DNA of 54,082 nucleotides from Candidatus Manganitrophaceae bacterium (GTDB lineage Bacteria > Nitrospirota > Nitrospiria > SBBL01 > JAADHI01): positions 1 through 54,082 of the forward strand of contig JAADHI010000023.1 in the NCBI GenBank assembly GCA_013151935.1, given 5' to 3'. Below the pieces are notes generated by a model that did not search any database, was not told the origin of the DNA, and saw only the letters and a program-made list of their open reading frames with translations. The position numbers were made by a program, and so were the translations under genes. Shown here piece by piece: positions 16,994 to 25,785 of this stretch; position 1 is the first letter of the stretch, and every line of letters begins with the position of its first letter.

Positions 16994-18160
16994 ATCCCCG
17001 ATTACGAATACATCACGCAAGCCGAAGCGCGGGATGAGGCCATTGCAGAACTCATGCAATGTGACTGCATCGGCGTAGACACCGAAGGCGATTCACTCTT
17101 TAGCTATAAAGAACGTGTCAGCCTCATCCAGATTTCCGGCAATGACAAACACTATGTCTTTGATCCTTTACTTCTCGATAACCTCGAAGCCTTGGCCCCC
17201 CTTTTTGCAAACCCATGCATCTTGAAAATATTTCACGGCTCAGACTACGATGTGGTTTCCCTCAAACGAGATTATGACTTTCAGATCGCCCCCATCTTTG
17301 ACACCGCTTTAGCCGCACGGGCGATTGGCCTAAAACGCTTCTCCCTTCAAAGCCTCATTGAAACCTATTTTCAAGTCACACTCGTCAAGAAATACCAGAA
17401 GGCCAATTGGAAACTACGTCCGCTTTCAAAAGAACAATTGGACTATGCCTCACTCGACACGGTCTACCTCGTGAGACTTTACGAAATACTCAAAGCCGAG
17501 ATTGAAAAAAAGGGGCGTTGGGATCAAATCGAAGAAGAATGCAAAATAATGGAAAAGATCACCTGGGGCGGGAAAGATTTTGAACCCAATGACTACATCC
17601 GCACCAAAGGCGCACGCACACTTTCAGAAGTGGAACAAAAGGTTCTCAGGGCCTTGATTGCCGCGCGAGACCTCTTGGCCTCTGCGCGAGACTACCCTCC
17701 TTTTAAAATCATCTCCAGTCGGCATTTGATTTTAATGGCAGAGAAAACACCCCGGGATCATGACAGCTTAATGGCCCTTTTCCCGAAAAAAAACATGGCA
17801 ATAACACGGCATTACGAGCGCTGGTTGAACGCCATTCAAGAAGGGTTAGAAAGCAAAACTCCCTTACCCGAACGTGTGAAGGGCAATAACGGGCCGCTTA
17901 CAAATAGCCAGGAAAAACTGCTAAAAACCTTAAAAATATGGCGAAACCAACAAGCCGAAGACGAAGCACTCGAACCCGCAATGGTTTTGACAGGAAATGT
18001 ACTCAAAGAGGTTGCGCGGCAAAAACCGAAAGACATAGAAGACTTTAGTGAAATCCCCCTCATACGCAAATGGCAAATCAAGCGCTACGGGACCCCTCTC
18101 CTAAAAATACTGCATAAAAAGACACAGAAGGAAGATGACTCTTCCAGTAAAACCCTCTAG
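16994..18160 (+). CDS. rnd: Ribonuclease D, probable non-canonical ATC start
   Basis: A 3'-5' exoribonuclease of the DEDD family that trims tRNA and other stable RNAs. The exonuclease motifs are VDTEGD (Exo I), FHGSDYDV (Exo II) and LDYASLD (Exo III, Tyr type), followed by an HRDC domain (ARTLSEVEQKVLRALIAARD). The first in-frame ATG (17054) lies only five residues before the conserved IGVDTE and would cut off the family's first strand and helix. The upstream codons from 16994 restore it (PDYEYITQAEARDEAIAEL). AGGGAG at 16981-16986 is 7 bases before an ATC at 16994, and no ATG, GTG or TTG is in frame between there and the TGA at 16940. I therefore take ATC as the start; 17054 is the conservative alternative. 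The TAG stop lies in the left end of the MITE-like element. Confidence 0.85.
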   Translation: MPDYEYITQAEARDEAIAELMQCDCIGVDTEGDSLFSYKERVSLIQISGNDKHYVFDPLLLDNLEALAPLFANPCILKIFHGSDYDVVSLKRDYDFQIAPIFDTALAARAIGLKRFSLQSLIETYFQVTLVKKYQKANWKLRPLSKEQLDYASLDTVYLVRLYEILKAEIEKKGRWDQIEEECKIMEKITWGGKDFEPNDYIRTKGARTLSEVEQKVLRALIAARDLLASARDYPPFKIISSRHLILMAEKTPRDHDSLMALFPKKNMAITRHYERWLNAIQEGLESKTPLPERVKGNNGPLTNSQEKLLKTLKIWRNQQAEDEALEPAMVLTGNVLKEVARQKPKDIEDFSEIPLIRKWQIKRYGTPLLKILHKKTQKEDDSSSKTL

Positions 18161-18323
18161 GAGGCTGTCGGACTTAGGGAATCGTTGCGAGAGAAAGTCA
18201 TTTTGAGTCCATTTTTTTGATCATTTGAGGCGAATAGCACCGCTATTTAACGAAAGTGATCGGAAAAACGGGCCATAATGGATTTTTCGTAGTAGATTCA
18301 TTCTAAGTCCGACAGCCTCCTAG
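18157..18323. mobile_element. MITE-like palindromic element
   Basis: A 167-base element with perfect 21-bp terminal inverted repeats (18157-18177 and 18303-18323, CTAGGAGGCTGTCGG...). The inside is also quasi-palindromic: GAATAGC pairs with GCTATT around a central ACC near 18240, and TTGATCA pairs with TGATC further out. A transcript would fold into one long hairpin. It carries no gene. CTAG at both ends could be a target duplication or part of the repeat. It sits between convergent genes, and its ends provide the TAG stop codons of both rnd and the sigma-54 activator. Confidence 0.85.
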
Positions 18324-19933
18324 TCCAGCTTAAAGCGTCTTATTTTTTCGTACAAAGTAGAAAGCGCAATGCCTAACTCTTTGGCGACCGCTTTTTTATC
18401 GCCCTCGTGGGTTTTAAGCGCACGTCGGATGACCTGTTGTTCGACTTCTTCAAGGGACACAGGGGCAGCAGATGCCCCTTCACTTTCAGCCCAAGGCATG
18501 GGCGCCCCCCCTTTTTTTCCCGCACCAAAAAAGAGTAAATCGTCCATGCTGAGGGTATTTTCCTCCATCAACACCACACCACGCTCAAGCACATTACGGA
18601 GCTCCCGGACATTGCCGGGCCAGGGATGCTCAATCAAAGTATCCAAGACCGCTTGCGGCACATGAACAGACTTCCCCTTCAAAAAGTGATTCACGAGCAA
18701 AGGAATATCTTCACGACGTTCCCTCAGTGGGGGCAAAGAAATGGGGACGACATTGAGTCTAAAATACAGATCGGATCTAAAATTACCCGTTAAAACCTCT
18801 TGATCAAGCCAGCGATTGGTTGCGGCAACAACACGAAAATCTGACTTAATACGCTCACCGCCTCCAATGCGTTTTAATTGTTTTTCTTCAAGAACACGTA
18901 AAAGTTTGGGCTGCATCTCCAGAGGCAGTTCACCAATTTCGTCTAGAAAAACCGTCCCTCCGTCGGCCAACTCAAAAGCCCCTTTTCTTTTCCCAATTGC
19001 GCCTGTAAACGAACCTTTTTCGTGACCAAAAAGCTCGGATTCTATTAAATCTTTGGGAATCGCGCTACAGTCAATGGTAATTAAAGGACCTTCTGAACGA
19101 TCACTTAAACGGTGAATCTCTTGAGCAACCACTTCTTTTCCGCAGCCTGTTTCCCCTTGGATTAAAATCGAGACATCACCCTTCGCTGCTTTTCGAATCC
19201 ATTTATAAACCTCCTGCATATTGAGGCTTTTCCCCACAAGGCCGCCTAAAGAAGGCGGCACAACAGGCGTGGTTTCTTCCTCCATAAACAGCTTGAGTGT
19301 CGTATTTCCAATCTGGATTTCAGAACCAAGCGCGACAGTAAGACTTTGAATTTTTTGACCATCCACACGCGTTCCATTTGTGCTCCCCATATCACGAACA
19401 TGCACTCCGCTTAAGCCTGCTTCTAATTCTAAATGGAGATTGGACACTGTTTTGTCCGCAACTGGGAAATCACTTCGGCTACTTCGGCCCACCTTAAGAA
19501 TACGATTTCCAATGGCAACGCGTTTCCCTTCATCAGGCCCAGCCGTCACAACCAATTCAAATTTGGCATTGCCCAGTTGCGTCACACTCGCCCCGGGCAA
19601 ATCAAGCGTGGGCTCCCAGGTCATGGTGTCACTTGGGTTGTCCACCACAATATCTGAAGCAAAGATCAGCCGATAAACACCAACGTGTAAAATATCCTTA
19701 TCTTTAAGAATCACCTTCGCAACATTCCCATCATTCACCGACAAACCACGACCGCTCTGATCTTCCACGATATAATGTCGCCCCTCTTTACGAATAAGCG
19801 CATGGTGACGGGAGACTTCAGGATGTGGCAAAACAACATGATTTTCTCGGCTTCGACCAATATAAACCTCCTGGTCAAGCAGGGTATAGCTCCAACGAAA
19901 CTCGTCTTTCAGATAAATACGAACACTTGCCAT
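18320..19933 (-). CDS. Sigma-54-dependent transcriptional activator with two FHA domains
   Basis: A 537-aa regulator. FHA 1 is at about residues 1-95 ([12 protein letters not shown]...VSRHHALI) and FHA 2 at about 125-215 (VGRSSRSDF...[10 protein letters not shown]). The AAA+ sigma-54 interaction domain is at about 228-460, with Walker A GETGCGKE, the sigma-54 contact loop GSFTGA (a known variant of GAFTGA), Walker [11 protein letters not shown] and an arginine-finger region. A Fis-type HTH is at about 490-537 ([20 protein letters not shown]). FHA domains bind phosphothreonine, so a Ser/Thr kinase is the expected upstream signal; none is in the window. I see no convincing sigma-54 promoter near it. 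Its TAG stop lies in the MITE-like right repeat. Confidence 0.93.
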   Translation of the reverse strand: MASVRIYLKDEFRWSYTLLDQEVYIGRSRENHVVLPHPEVSRHHALIRKEGRHYIVEDQSGRGLSVNDGNVAKVILKDKDILHVGVYRLIFASDIVVDNPSDTMTWEPTLDLPGASVTQLGNAKFELVVTAGPDEGKRVAIGNRILKVGRSSRSDFPVADKTVSNLHLELEAGLSGVHVRDMGSTNGTRVDGQKIQSLTVALGSEIQIGNTTLKLFMEEETTPVVPPSLGGLVGKSLNMQEVYKWIRKAAKGDVSILIQGETGCGKEVVAQEIHRLSDRSEGPLITIDCSAIPKDLIESELFGHEKGSFTGAIGKRKGAFELADGGTVFLDEIGELPLEMQPKLLRVLEEKQLKRIGGGERIKSDFRVVAATNRWLDQEVLTGNFRSDLYFRLNVVPISLPPLRERREDIPLLVNHFLKGKSVHVPQAVLDTLIEHPWPGNVRELRNVLERGVVLMEENTLSMDDLLFFGAGKKGGAPMPWAESEGASAAPVSLEEVEQQVIRRALKTHEGDKKAVAKELGIALSTLYEKIRRFKLD

Positions 19934-20057
19934 TTCAAACCTCTAAGATTCACTAGGCTGCATTATAGACCGTAGGGACATCAAGTCAAGTCAGGTAATT
20001 TTGAGGCTGCGACCGTAATAAATTCAAATAAATATTGATTTTGAAGCATTTTAATAT

Positions 20058-20096
20058 TTGACAAGGCACCTTTCCCTCGGATACTCTTATATCCGA
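20058..20096 (+). promoter_or_regulatory. isc operon promoter with overlapping palindromic operator
   Basis: TTGACA (20058-20063), an 18-base spacer and TACTCT (20082-20087) as the -10 candidate. A perfect palindrome TCGGATA-CTCTTA-TATCCGA (20077-20096) covers the -10. Its position suits repression by the Rrf2-type regulator encoded next, but the sequence does not closely match the E. coli IscR consensus. Confidence 0.6.
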
Positions 20097-20135
20097 CCAT
20101 AAACATCGGCGATAGAATAGGTCGCCTATAAAACC

Positions 20136-20567
20136 ATGTTGAAACTGACAAAAAAAACGGATTATGCCTTGATGGCCATTAACTACATGTCGGGTCGTAA
20201 AACCACTTTTGTGGCCAGTACCCGAAACATTGCGGAGATCTATAATATCCCCCGTGAACTACTGGCAAAAATATTACAAACGCTCGCCAAGGAAGAGATC
20301 ATCCATAGCCAAAGTGGCCCCAAGGGGGGCTACACACTCCTGAAAGACCCAAGAGAAATCACTCTTGGAGAGATTATTCGGGTCATTGAAGGACCGATTC
20401 AAATTGTGCGTTGCGTTGAGGGCGACACGACCTGTTCACAGACAGCACAGTGCACCATTCAAAGTCCCCTCCGCAAAATTGAGAGCCAGATCGTTAATTT
20501 TCTAGATAGTATCACCATTGAAAAACTGGCAAACGAATCGGTCTCAGAAAATTTGAAAGTCACCTGA
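20136..20567 (+). CDS. iscR: Rrf2-family Fe-S regulator, IscR-like
   Basis: A 143-aa Rrf2 regulator with an N-terminal winged helix ([12 protein letters not shown]...[19 protein letters not shown], then SGPKGGYTL as the wing). Three cysteines in [14 protein letters not shown] match the cluster-ligand region of IscR, spaced C-x6-C-x5-C rather than the x5/x5 of E. coli. Holo-IscR represses the isc operon, so Fe-S demand would raise expression. It is the first gene of the isc operon, 29 bases before iscS. Confidence 0.9.
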   Translation: MLKLTKKTDYALMAINYMSGRKTTFVASTRNIAEIYNIPRELLAKILQTLAKEEIIHSQSGPKGGYTLLKDPREITLGEIIRVIEGPIQIVRCVEGDTTCSQTAQCTIQSPLRKIESQIVNFLDSITIEKLANESVSENLKVT

Positions 20568-20596
20568 CGGTCATCGAAATAAATGGAAGGAATGCG

Positions 20597-21814
20597 ATGC
20601 TAAAACTACCTGTTTATATGGACTATCATTCGACAACGCCGGTTGACCCGCGCGTACTCGAAACCATGCTCCCCTATTTTTCTGAAAAATTTGGAAACGC
20701 CGCCAGCAAGAACCATTCTTTTGGCTGGAATGCTGAGGATGCTGTAGCAAAGGCACGTGAACAAATTGCACAACTCATCTCTTGCAACACAAAAGAAATC
20801 GTGTTCACCAGTGGCGCAACCGAGTCAAACAACCTCTCTTTAAAGGGTGTTGCAGGCATGTATCGTGAAAAAGGCAACCACATCATTACCGCCGTCACCG
20901 AGCATAAAGCCATCCTCGACACAACAAAACGTCTTGAAAAAGAAGGGTTTGAAGTCACTTACCTTCCGGTGGGCGCAGATGGTCTGATTGACCTCGAAAC
21001 ACTCAAAGCCGCCATTACCCCTCAAACCATCTTGATTTCGATCATGCTCGCCAATAACGAAATCGGCGTCATTCAACCCGTCGCCGAAATAGGAAAAATC
21101 GCAAAAGAAAAGGGCATTATTTTTCACTGCGATGCGGCACAGGGCGTGGGAAAGATCCCCGTCAACGTCGATGAAATGGGCATTGATCTGATGTCTTTTT
21201 CAGCACATAAAATTTACGGGCCAAAGGGTGTCGGCGGCCTCTATGTGCGAAGAAAAAAACCACGCGTCCGACTCTCGGCCATGATGGACGGTGGGGGTCA
21301 TGAGCGCGGCATGCGCTCCGGCACGCTAAATGTACCCAGCATCGTCGGTTTGGGTGAAGCTTGTGCGATTTGCGAAACAGAGATGGAACAAGAAAACCTT
21401 CGACTCGCCGAAATGCGAAATAAATTACAAAACCACATTATGAGCGAATTAGATGAGGTCTATCTCAACGGCCACCCAGAAAAACGACTGGCACAAAACC
21501 TCAACATCAGCTTTGCTTACGTCGAGGGAGAATCCCTCATGATGGGACTTAAAGAAATCGCCCTTTCTTCTGGTTCCGCTTGCACAACTGCAACCTTGGA
21601 GCCCTCTTATGTCCTCCGTGCTTTGGGAGTCGGCAGTGATTTGGCACATTCCTCCCTGCGTTTTGGGCTGGGTCGTTTTACAACACACGAAGAAATCGAC
21701 TACGTCGGTAAACGTGTGGTCGAAGCGGTCAATCGGCTTCGCGAGATGTCCCCGCTCTACGAAATGGCAAAAGAAGGCATCGATTTAAAAAGCGTACAAT
21801 GGACAGAACATTAA
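20597..21814 (+). CDS. iscS: Cysteine desulfurase IscS
   Basis: A 405-aa PLP-dependent group I cysteine desulfurase that takes sulfur from cysteine for Fe-S assembly and tRNA thiolation. It starts with the typical [17 protein letters not shown]. The PLP lysine is in [12 protein letters not shown] and the catalytic Cys loop is [14 protein letters not shown], the long loop of the IscS group. The C-terminus ([18 protein letters not shown]) matches the IscU-interacting tail of IscS. GGAAGGA precedes the ATG. Confidence 0.97.
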   Translation: MLKLPVYMDYHSTTPVDPRVLETMLPYFSEKFGNAASKNHSFGWNAEDAVAKAREQIAQLISCNTKEIVFTSGATESNNLSLKGVAGMYREKGNHIITAVTEHKAILDTTKRLEKEGFEVTYLPVGADGLIDLETLKAAITPQTILISIMLANNEIGVIQPVAEIGKIAKEKGIIFHCDAAQGVGKIPVNVDEMGIDLMSFSAHKIYGPKGVGGLYVRRKKPRVRLSAMMDGGGHERGMRSGTLNVPSIVGLGEACAICETEMEQENLRLAEMRNKLQNHIMSELDEVYLNGHPEKRLAQNLNISFAYVEGESLMMGLKEIALSSGSACTTATLEPSYVLRALGVGSDLAHSSLRFGLGRFTTHEEIDYVGKRVVEAVNRLREMSPLYEMAKEGIDLKSVQWTEH

Positions 21815-21835
21815 ACCGAGTATTGGAGAATTGAT

Positions 21836-22216
21836 ATGGCTTACAGTGATAAGGTAATCGATCATTACAGCAATCCCCGCAACATGGGAAGTTTAGACAA
21901 AAAAGACAAAGACGTGGGGACAGGCATCGTCGGCGCGCCAGAATGTGGTGATGTCATGAAATTACAACTCAAGATTTCAGGCGGTGTCATTGAGGATGCG
22001 CGTTTTAAAACATTTGGCTGTGGCAGTGCCATCGCAAGCTCCAGTTTGGCGACCGAATGGGTCAAAGGAAAAACCATTGACGAGGCCTTTCAGATCAAAA
22101 ACACAGAAATTGTGAATGAACTCAATCTACCCCCCGTTAAGATCCACTGCTCCGTACTGGCAGAAGACGCAATTAAGGCTGCAATTTCCGATTATAAAAA
22201 GAAAAACGAAGCATAA
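21836..22216 (+). CDS. iscU: Fe-S scaffold protein IscU
   Basis: A 126-aa scaffold that builds [2Fe-2S] clusters from IscS sulfur. The three ligand cysteines are present in GAPECGDVMKL, KTFGCGSAIASSS and KIHCSVLAEDAI, with the conserved Asp after the first Cys. The HscA-recognition segment reads LPPVKIH instead of the E. coli LPPVKIHC context, essentially conserved. It is 21 bases after iscS. Confidence 0.97.
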   Translation: MAYSDKVIDHYSNPRNMGSLDKKDKDVGTGIVGAPECGDVMKLQLKISGGVIEDARFKTFGCGSAIASSSLATEWVKGKTIDEAFQIKNTEIVNELNLPPVKIHCSVLAEDAIKAAISDYKKKNEA

Positions 22217-22230
22217 ACCAAGAGGTTACG

Positions 22231-22581
22231 ATGGAAGCAGAAACAACACAAAAAACTGAAATCACACTGACCCCGGAAGCCGTTTCCGAAGTAAAAAGCA
22301 TTATTGAGAAAAAAGGCTTAGGGGGAGCCGCACTCAGGCTTTCCGTCGAAGGCGGGGGCTGTTCCGGCTTAAGTTACAAACTCAATTTTGACACTGAAAT
22401 TACGCAACACGACGAAACCTTTGAGTTTGATGACTTAACCGTCATCGTCGACAAAAAAAGTACCGTGCATCTCACGGGGACAACTCTGGACTTCAGCACC
22501 GCCTTGGTCGGTGGCGGATTTAAATTTCAGAACCCCAATGCCAAACAAAGCTGCGGCTGTGGAGAATCTTTTTCGACCTAA
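22231..22581 (+). CDS. iscA: A-type Fe-S carrier IscA
   Basis: A 116-aa A-type carrier that passes clusters to apo-proteins. The three conserved cysteines are in GGGCSGLSY and at the C-terminus, SCGCGES. AGAGG lies just before the ATG at 22231. ErpA is a close relative that cannot be excluded by motif alone, but its position between iscU and hscB favours IscA. Confidence 0.93.
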   Translation: MEAETTQKTEITLTPEAVSEVKSIIEKKGLGGAALRLSVEGGGCSGLSYKLNFDTEITQHDETFEFDDLTVIVDKKSTVHLTGTTLDFSTALVGGGFKFQNPNAKQSCGCGESFST

Positions 22582-22582
22582 G

Positions 22583-23281
22583 ATGATGATACAAATCCTC
22601 TCAAAAAAATCAGAATCTATCCGGCCCTGCTGGAATTGTCAGTCCGACAATGTCGCATTCTATAACTGCGGCTCCTGCACGTCCATTCAGCAATTCCTGC
22701 ACGATACGGATTATTTCACCTTGTTTAACATTGGCTATAAACTCAGTGTCGATCCTGATGTGCTGGAAAAACAGTATTACGAACTGAGTCGAAGATTTCA
22801 TCCCGACTACTACCAGCAACGCTCAAAAGCAGAACAAGACATCAGTCTCGAAAATACAGCCCTACTCAACACAGCCTATCAAACCCTGCAAGACCCCTTA
22901 AAAAAAACGGCCTACCTGCTCCGTTTGATTGAGGGAGACGAAGCGCTGCCCACCCAGGCCCCGGCCGAGCTCTTTGAAGAGATTTTTGAAATTCAAGAAA
23001 ACTTAGAAACACTGCGTGACTTGGTGCCAAGCGACACAGACAGCCGTACTGAATTGGCGAAAACCTTGTGTAGTGCCGCAAAAGAGATGACGCAGTTTCA
23101 AGCAGAAGAAAACGCCCAACTTAAAGCTCTCTTTCTAAAATGGGACGCACTCGAAACACAACGACGCGACAATGGCTTCTCAGCGGCACAAAAAGAATTA
23201 CTGACAAAAATGAAACAAATCTTGAGCCATGCCGGATATCTTGAACGCATTCTGCAAGACATCAAAACCGCACTTCAATAA
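22583..23281 (+). CDS. hscB: Fe-S co-chaperone HscB with N-terminal zinc ribbon
   Basis: A 232-aa J-protein that delivers IscU to HscA. The J domain (about 45-115) contains the HPD motif (RRFHPDYY). The C-terminal helical domain (about 145-230) is the IscU-binding HscB fold. Ahead of the J domain is a C-x2-C ... C-x2-C zinc-ribbon-like segment (PCWNC...NCGSC), which E. coli HscB lacks but human HSCB and some bacterial homologues have. The start is one of two adjacent ATGs (22583 or 22586) one base after the iscA stop; an upstream in-frame ATG would overlap iscA with no family similarity. Confidence 0.92.
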   Translation: MMIQILSKKSESIRPCWNCQSDNVAFYNCGSCTSIQQFLHDTDYFTLFNIGYKLSVDPDVLEKQYYELSRRFHPDYYQQRSKAEQDISLENTALLNTAYQTLQDPLKKTAYLLRLIEGDEALPTQAPAELFEEIFEIQENLETLRDLVPSDTDSRTELAKTLCSAAKEMTQFQAEENAQLKALFLKWDALETQRRDNGFSAAQKELLTKMKQILSHAGYLERILQDIKTALQ

Positions 23282-23306
23282 TCTAGCGTAAAAATAAGGA
23301 AAATAG

Positions 23307-25139
23307 ATGCCCCACGTTGTCGGAATTGATTTAGGCACCACCAACAGTTTAATCACTTATATGGACGGCAACACCCCACGAACCATCTCAAACGAAGGGA
23401 ATCAGGTTGCCTTGCCCTCTGTCGTCGCTTTTGATCCTGAGTCCGATGCGATGACACCCCTCGTTGGAGAGGCCGCAAAAAAACGCTTGCTAAGCCATCC
23501 CAAAGACACCATTTATTCCGTTAAACGCTTTATGGGAAAAGGACGGGAAGACCTTGAAGATGACCTTGACTCTATTCCCTTTACCCTCACAGGAAAAGAA
23601 AAAGAGGCCCTTCGCATTCAAATCGGCGCAAAAACCTATAGCCCGCCAGAAATCTCCGCATTTATTCTTCGCGGCTTAAAAAAGCGGGCAGAAAAAGCCC
23701 TGAATGGCCCTGTAAAACAAGCCGTCATCACCGTTCCCGCCTACTTTAACGACGCACAGCGGCAGGCCACAAAAGATGCGGGAAAACTGGCTGGGCTCGA
23801 AATTTTACGGATTTTAAACGAACCGACCGCAGCCTCCCTAGCCTATGGTCTGCAAAAAGAAAAAGAAGGCATTATTGCCGTCTACGACTTGGGCGGCGGG
23901 ACATTTGATATTTCCATCCTAAAAATTAGAAACGGCATCTTTCAAGTCTTGTCCACCAACGGAAACACGCACCTGGGTGGAGACGATTTTGATCAGCAAC
24001 TGGCCACCATCATGCGGGACGAGATTTTAAAACAATACGAAGTCGATATTCAGAAACATCCGGAACACCTGCAAGCTGCGCGTCTGCTTTCAGAAAAAAT
24101 AAAGTGCCAGCTTTCCACAGAAGAGCGTGCTGAAGCAAAACTCGTATTACCCAATCAACAGCACTACACCCGTCAATTTACCCGCGGCGAATTTGAAACC
24201 GTCATTCGGAATTTACTCGAACGCACCATCACCTCGTGTCAGCAAGCCTTGAACGATGCCAAACTTACGCCCGCCGATGTGAATGAAGTCGTCCTGGTCG
24301 GGGGTTCAACCCGTATCCCCGTGATTAAAGAAGCGGTCGGGGATCTTTTTCAAAAAGTCCCACACAGCGAACTCAACCCCGATGAAGTCGTGGCCTTGGG
24401 TGCCGCCATTCAGGGGAAAATACTCTCAGGCGGCATTACCGACATGCTGCTCTTAGATGTCACGCCGCTCTCATTGGGCATTGAAACCATGGGTGGTGTG
24501 GTCAGTCGTCTCATTCAACGTAACGCAACCATCCCCACAACGGCCAAAGAATCCTATACCACCCAGGTCGATGGGCAGAAATCGGTCAAAATCCACGTGG
24601 TGCAGGGTGAACGCGAACTGGTCGAAGACTGTCGCAGTCTCGCAAAATTCAATCTCACCGACATCGACCCCGTGCCTGCGGGCATGCCTCGAATAGAGGT
24701 CACTTTTTTAATTGATGCCAACGGCATCTTAAATGTCACCGCCAAAGATCTACACAGCGAGAAAGAAACCTCCGTCGAGGTAACACCGACCTACGGCTTG
24801 AGCGACGAAGACACCGAAAAAATGATCACCGCCTCGATGGAACACGCCAAAGCAGATCTCGAAAAACGACAAAAGATCGAATCAAAAAATGAAGCTGCAA
24901 CCGTTCTACGTCATACAGAAAAAGCCTTAAAACAAGGCAAAAACCTACTGAATAAAAGCGAGAGACAAAAAATTGAGACGGCGGTTTCCAATTTAGAAAC
25001 AGCCGTGGCAAAAGGAAGCCATCGCGAAATCCGAGAAGCCTTGACTGCATTGGATCAAAAAACACAAGGCTTTGCGGCCGACCTGATGTCTCAATCTGTC
25101 AAAGAAGCCCTTCAAAACAAAAAACTTTCTGATCTTTAA
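23307..25139 (+). CDS. hscA: Fe-S assembly Hsp70 chaperone HscA
   Basis: A 610-aa specialised Hsp70 that uses ATP to release clusters from IscU. The phosphate-1 loop is [10 protein letters not shown], the second is [11 protein letters not shown], and the adenosine motif is VGGSTRIP. The substrate-binding domain starts at about residue 380 ([17 protein letters not shown]). The length (610) and the lack of the acidic DnaK C-terminal tail fit HscA rather than DnaK. It is placed between hscB and fdx as in E. coli. Confidence 0.95.
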   Translation: MPHVVGIDLGTTNSLITYMDGNTPRTISNEGNQVALPSVVAFDPESDAMTPLVGEAAKKRLLSHPKDTIYSVKRFMGKGREDLEDDLDSIPFTLTGKEKEALRIQIGAKTYSPPEISAFILRGLKKRAEKALNGPVKQAVITVPAYFNDAQRQATKDAGKLAGLEILRILNEPTAASLAYGLQKEKEGIIAVYDLGGGTFDISILKIRNGIFQVLSTNGNTHLGGDDFDQQLATIMRDEILKQYEVDIQKHPEHLQAARLLSEKIKCQLSTEERAEAKLVLPNQQHYTRQFTRGEFETVIRNLLERTITSCQQALNDAKLTPADVNEVVLVGGSTRIPVIKEAVGDLFQKVPHSELNPDEVVALGAAIQGKILSGGITDMLLLDVTPLSLGIETMGGVVSRLIQRNATIPTTAKESYTTQVDGQKSVKIHVVQGERELVEDCRSLAKFNLTDIDPVPAGMPRIEVTFLIDANGILNVTAKDLHSEKETSVEVTPTYGLSDEDTEKMITASMEHAKADLEKRQKIESKNEAATVLRHTEKALKQGKNLLNKSERQKIETAVSNLETAVAKGSHREIREALTALDQKTQGFAADLMSQSVKEALQNKKLSDL

Positions 25140-25154
25140 TCACTGGAAAAACGA

Positions 25155-25481
25155 ATGCCTAAAGTCACCTTTATTACGGAAAACGAAAACACCACCCTTG
25201 AGGTCACAACGGGGAAAACGATTCTAGATCTTGCCCTAGACCATGACATTGACATCGAACACAATTGCGGTGGTAACTGTGCCTGCACCACCTGCCATGT
25301 CATTATTCGCGAAGGCATGAATCATCTCTCCGAGATGGAAGAAGAAGAAGAGGACAGGCTTGACACCTCTCCCGATTTAACCCTCTCCTCCCGTTTGGCC
25401 TGCCAAGCCTTAATCAAAGGCGATTGTGTGGTTGAAATTCCAAAAAATACACAAGCCTTTCGAAAAGCAGAGCAGCATTAG
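25155..25481 (+). CDS. fdx: [2Fe-2S] ferredoxin, Isc type
   Basis: A 108-aa adrenodoxin-type ferredoxin that supplies electrons for cluster assembly. The ligands are the 1st, 3rd and 4th Cys of CGGNCACTTC (C-x5-C-x2-C) plus the Cys in RLACQALI near residue 87; an additional Cys lies in the loop, as in E. coli Fdx. It is 15 bases after hscA, and iscX follows after 12 bases. Confidence 0.95.
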   Translation: MPKVTFITENENTTLEVTTGKTILDLALDHDIDIEHNCGGNCACTTCHVIIREGMNHLSEMEEEEEDRLDTSPDLTLSSRLACQALIKGDCVVEIPKNTQAFRKAEQH

Positions 25482-25493
25482 GAGGAGACTCGA

Positions 25494-25706
25494 ATGAAAT
25501 TTACTTGGCAGGATTCTGAAGACATCGGGATTGAACTCTTTGAAAAATTCCCTAAAATAGACCCGCTCACACTCCGCTTTACAGACCTCCATCAAAAAGT
25601 CACTGAATTGGATGATTTCGAAGACAATCCTACCGCCTCAAACGAAGGCCTATTGGAAGCCATTCAGATGGCCTGGCATGAAGAATTTCAAGATGCCAAT
25701 AACTAA
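25494..25706 (+). CDS. iscX: IscX, Fe-S assembly adaptor
   Basis: A 70-aa acidic protein beginning MKFTWQDSEDIGIELFEKFP and containing DPLTLRFTDLH, the IscX pattern. IscX binds IscS and iron and tunes cluster assembly. AGGAGGAG precedes the ATG. It is the last gene of the isc operon. Confidence 0.95.
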   Translation: MKFTWQDSEDIGIELFEKFPKIDPLTLRFTDLHQKVTELDDFEDNPTASNEGLLEAIQMAWHEEFQDANN

Positions 25707-25745
25707 AAAAATCCTAAAATAGACGACTTAACACTTTCCTGAAGA

Positions 25746-25774
25746 TTGACAATGTTGGTACTTCTGTCTATGTT
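25746..25774 (+). promoter_or_regulatory. Sigma-70-type promoter of the amidase gene
   Basis: TTGACA (25746-25751), 17-base spacer, TATGTT (25769-25774). The predicted start near 25781 leaves about 5 bases before the ATG at 25786. A perfect palindrome TTAGAT-T-ATCTAA (25774-25786) lies over the start region. Confidence 0.55.
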
Positions 25775-25785
25775 TAGATTATCTA

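Noticed and set aside
18157-18323. Reading the 167-base palindromic element as part of a full insertion sequence
   Set aside because: It contains no open frame and is far too short for a transposase; MITE-like is the most that can be said.
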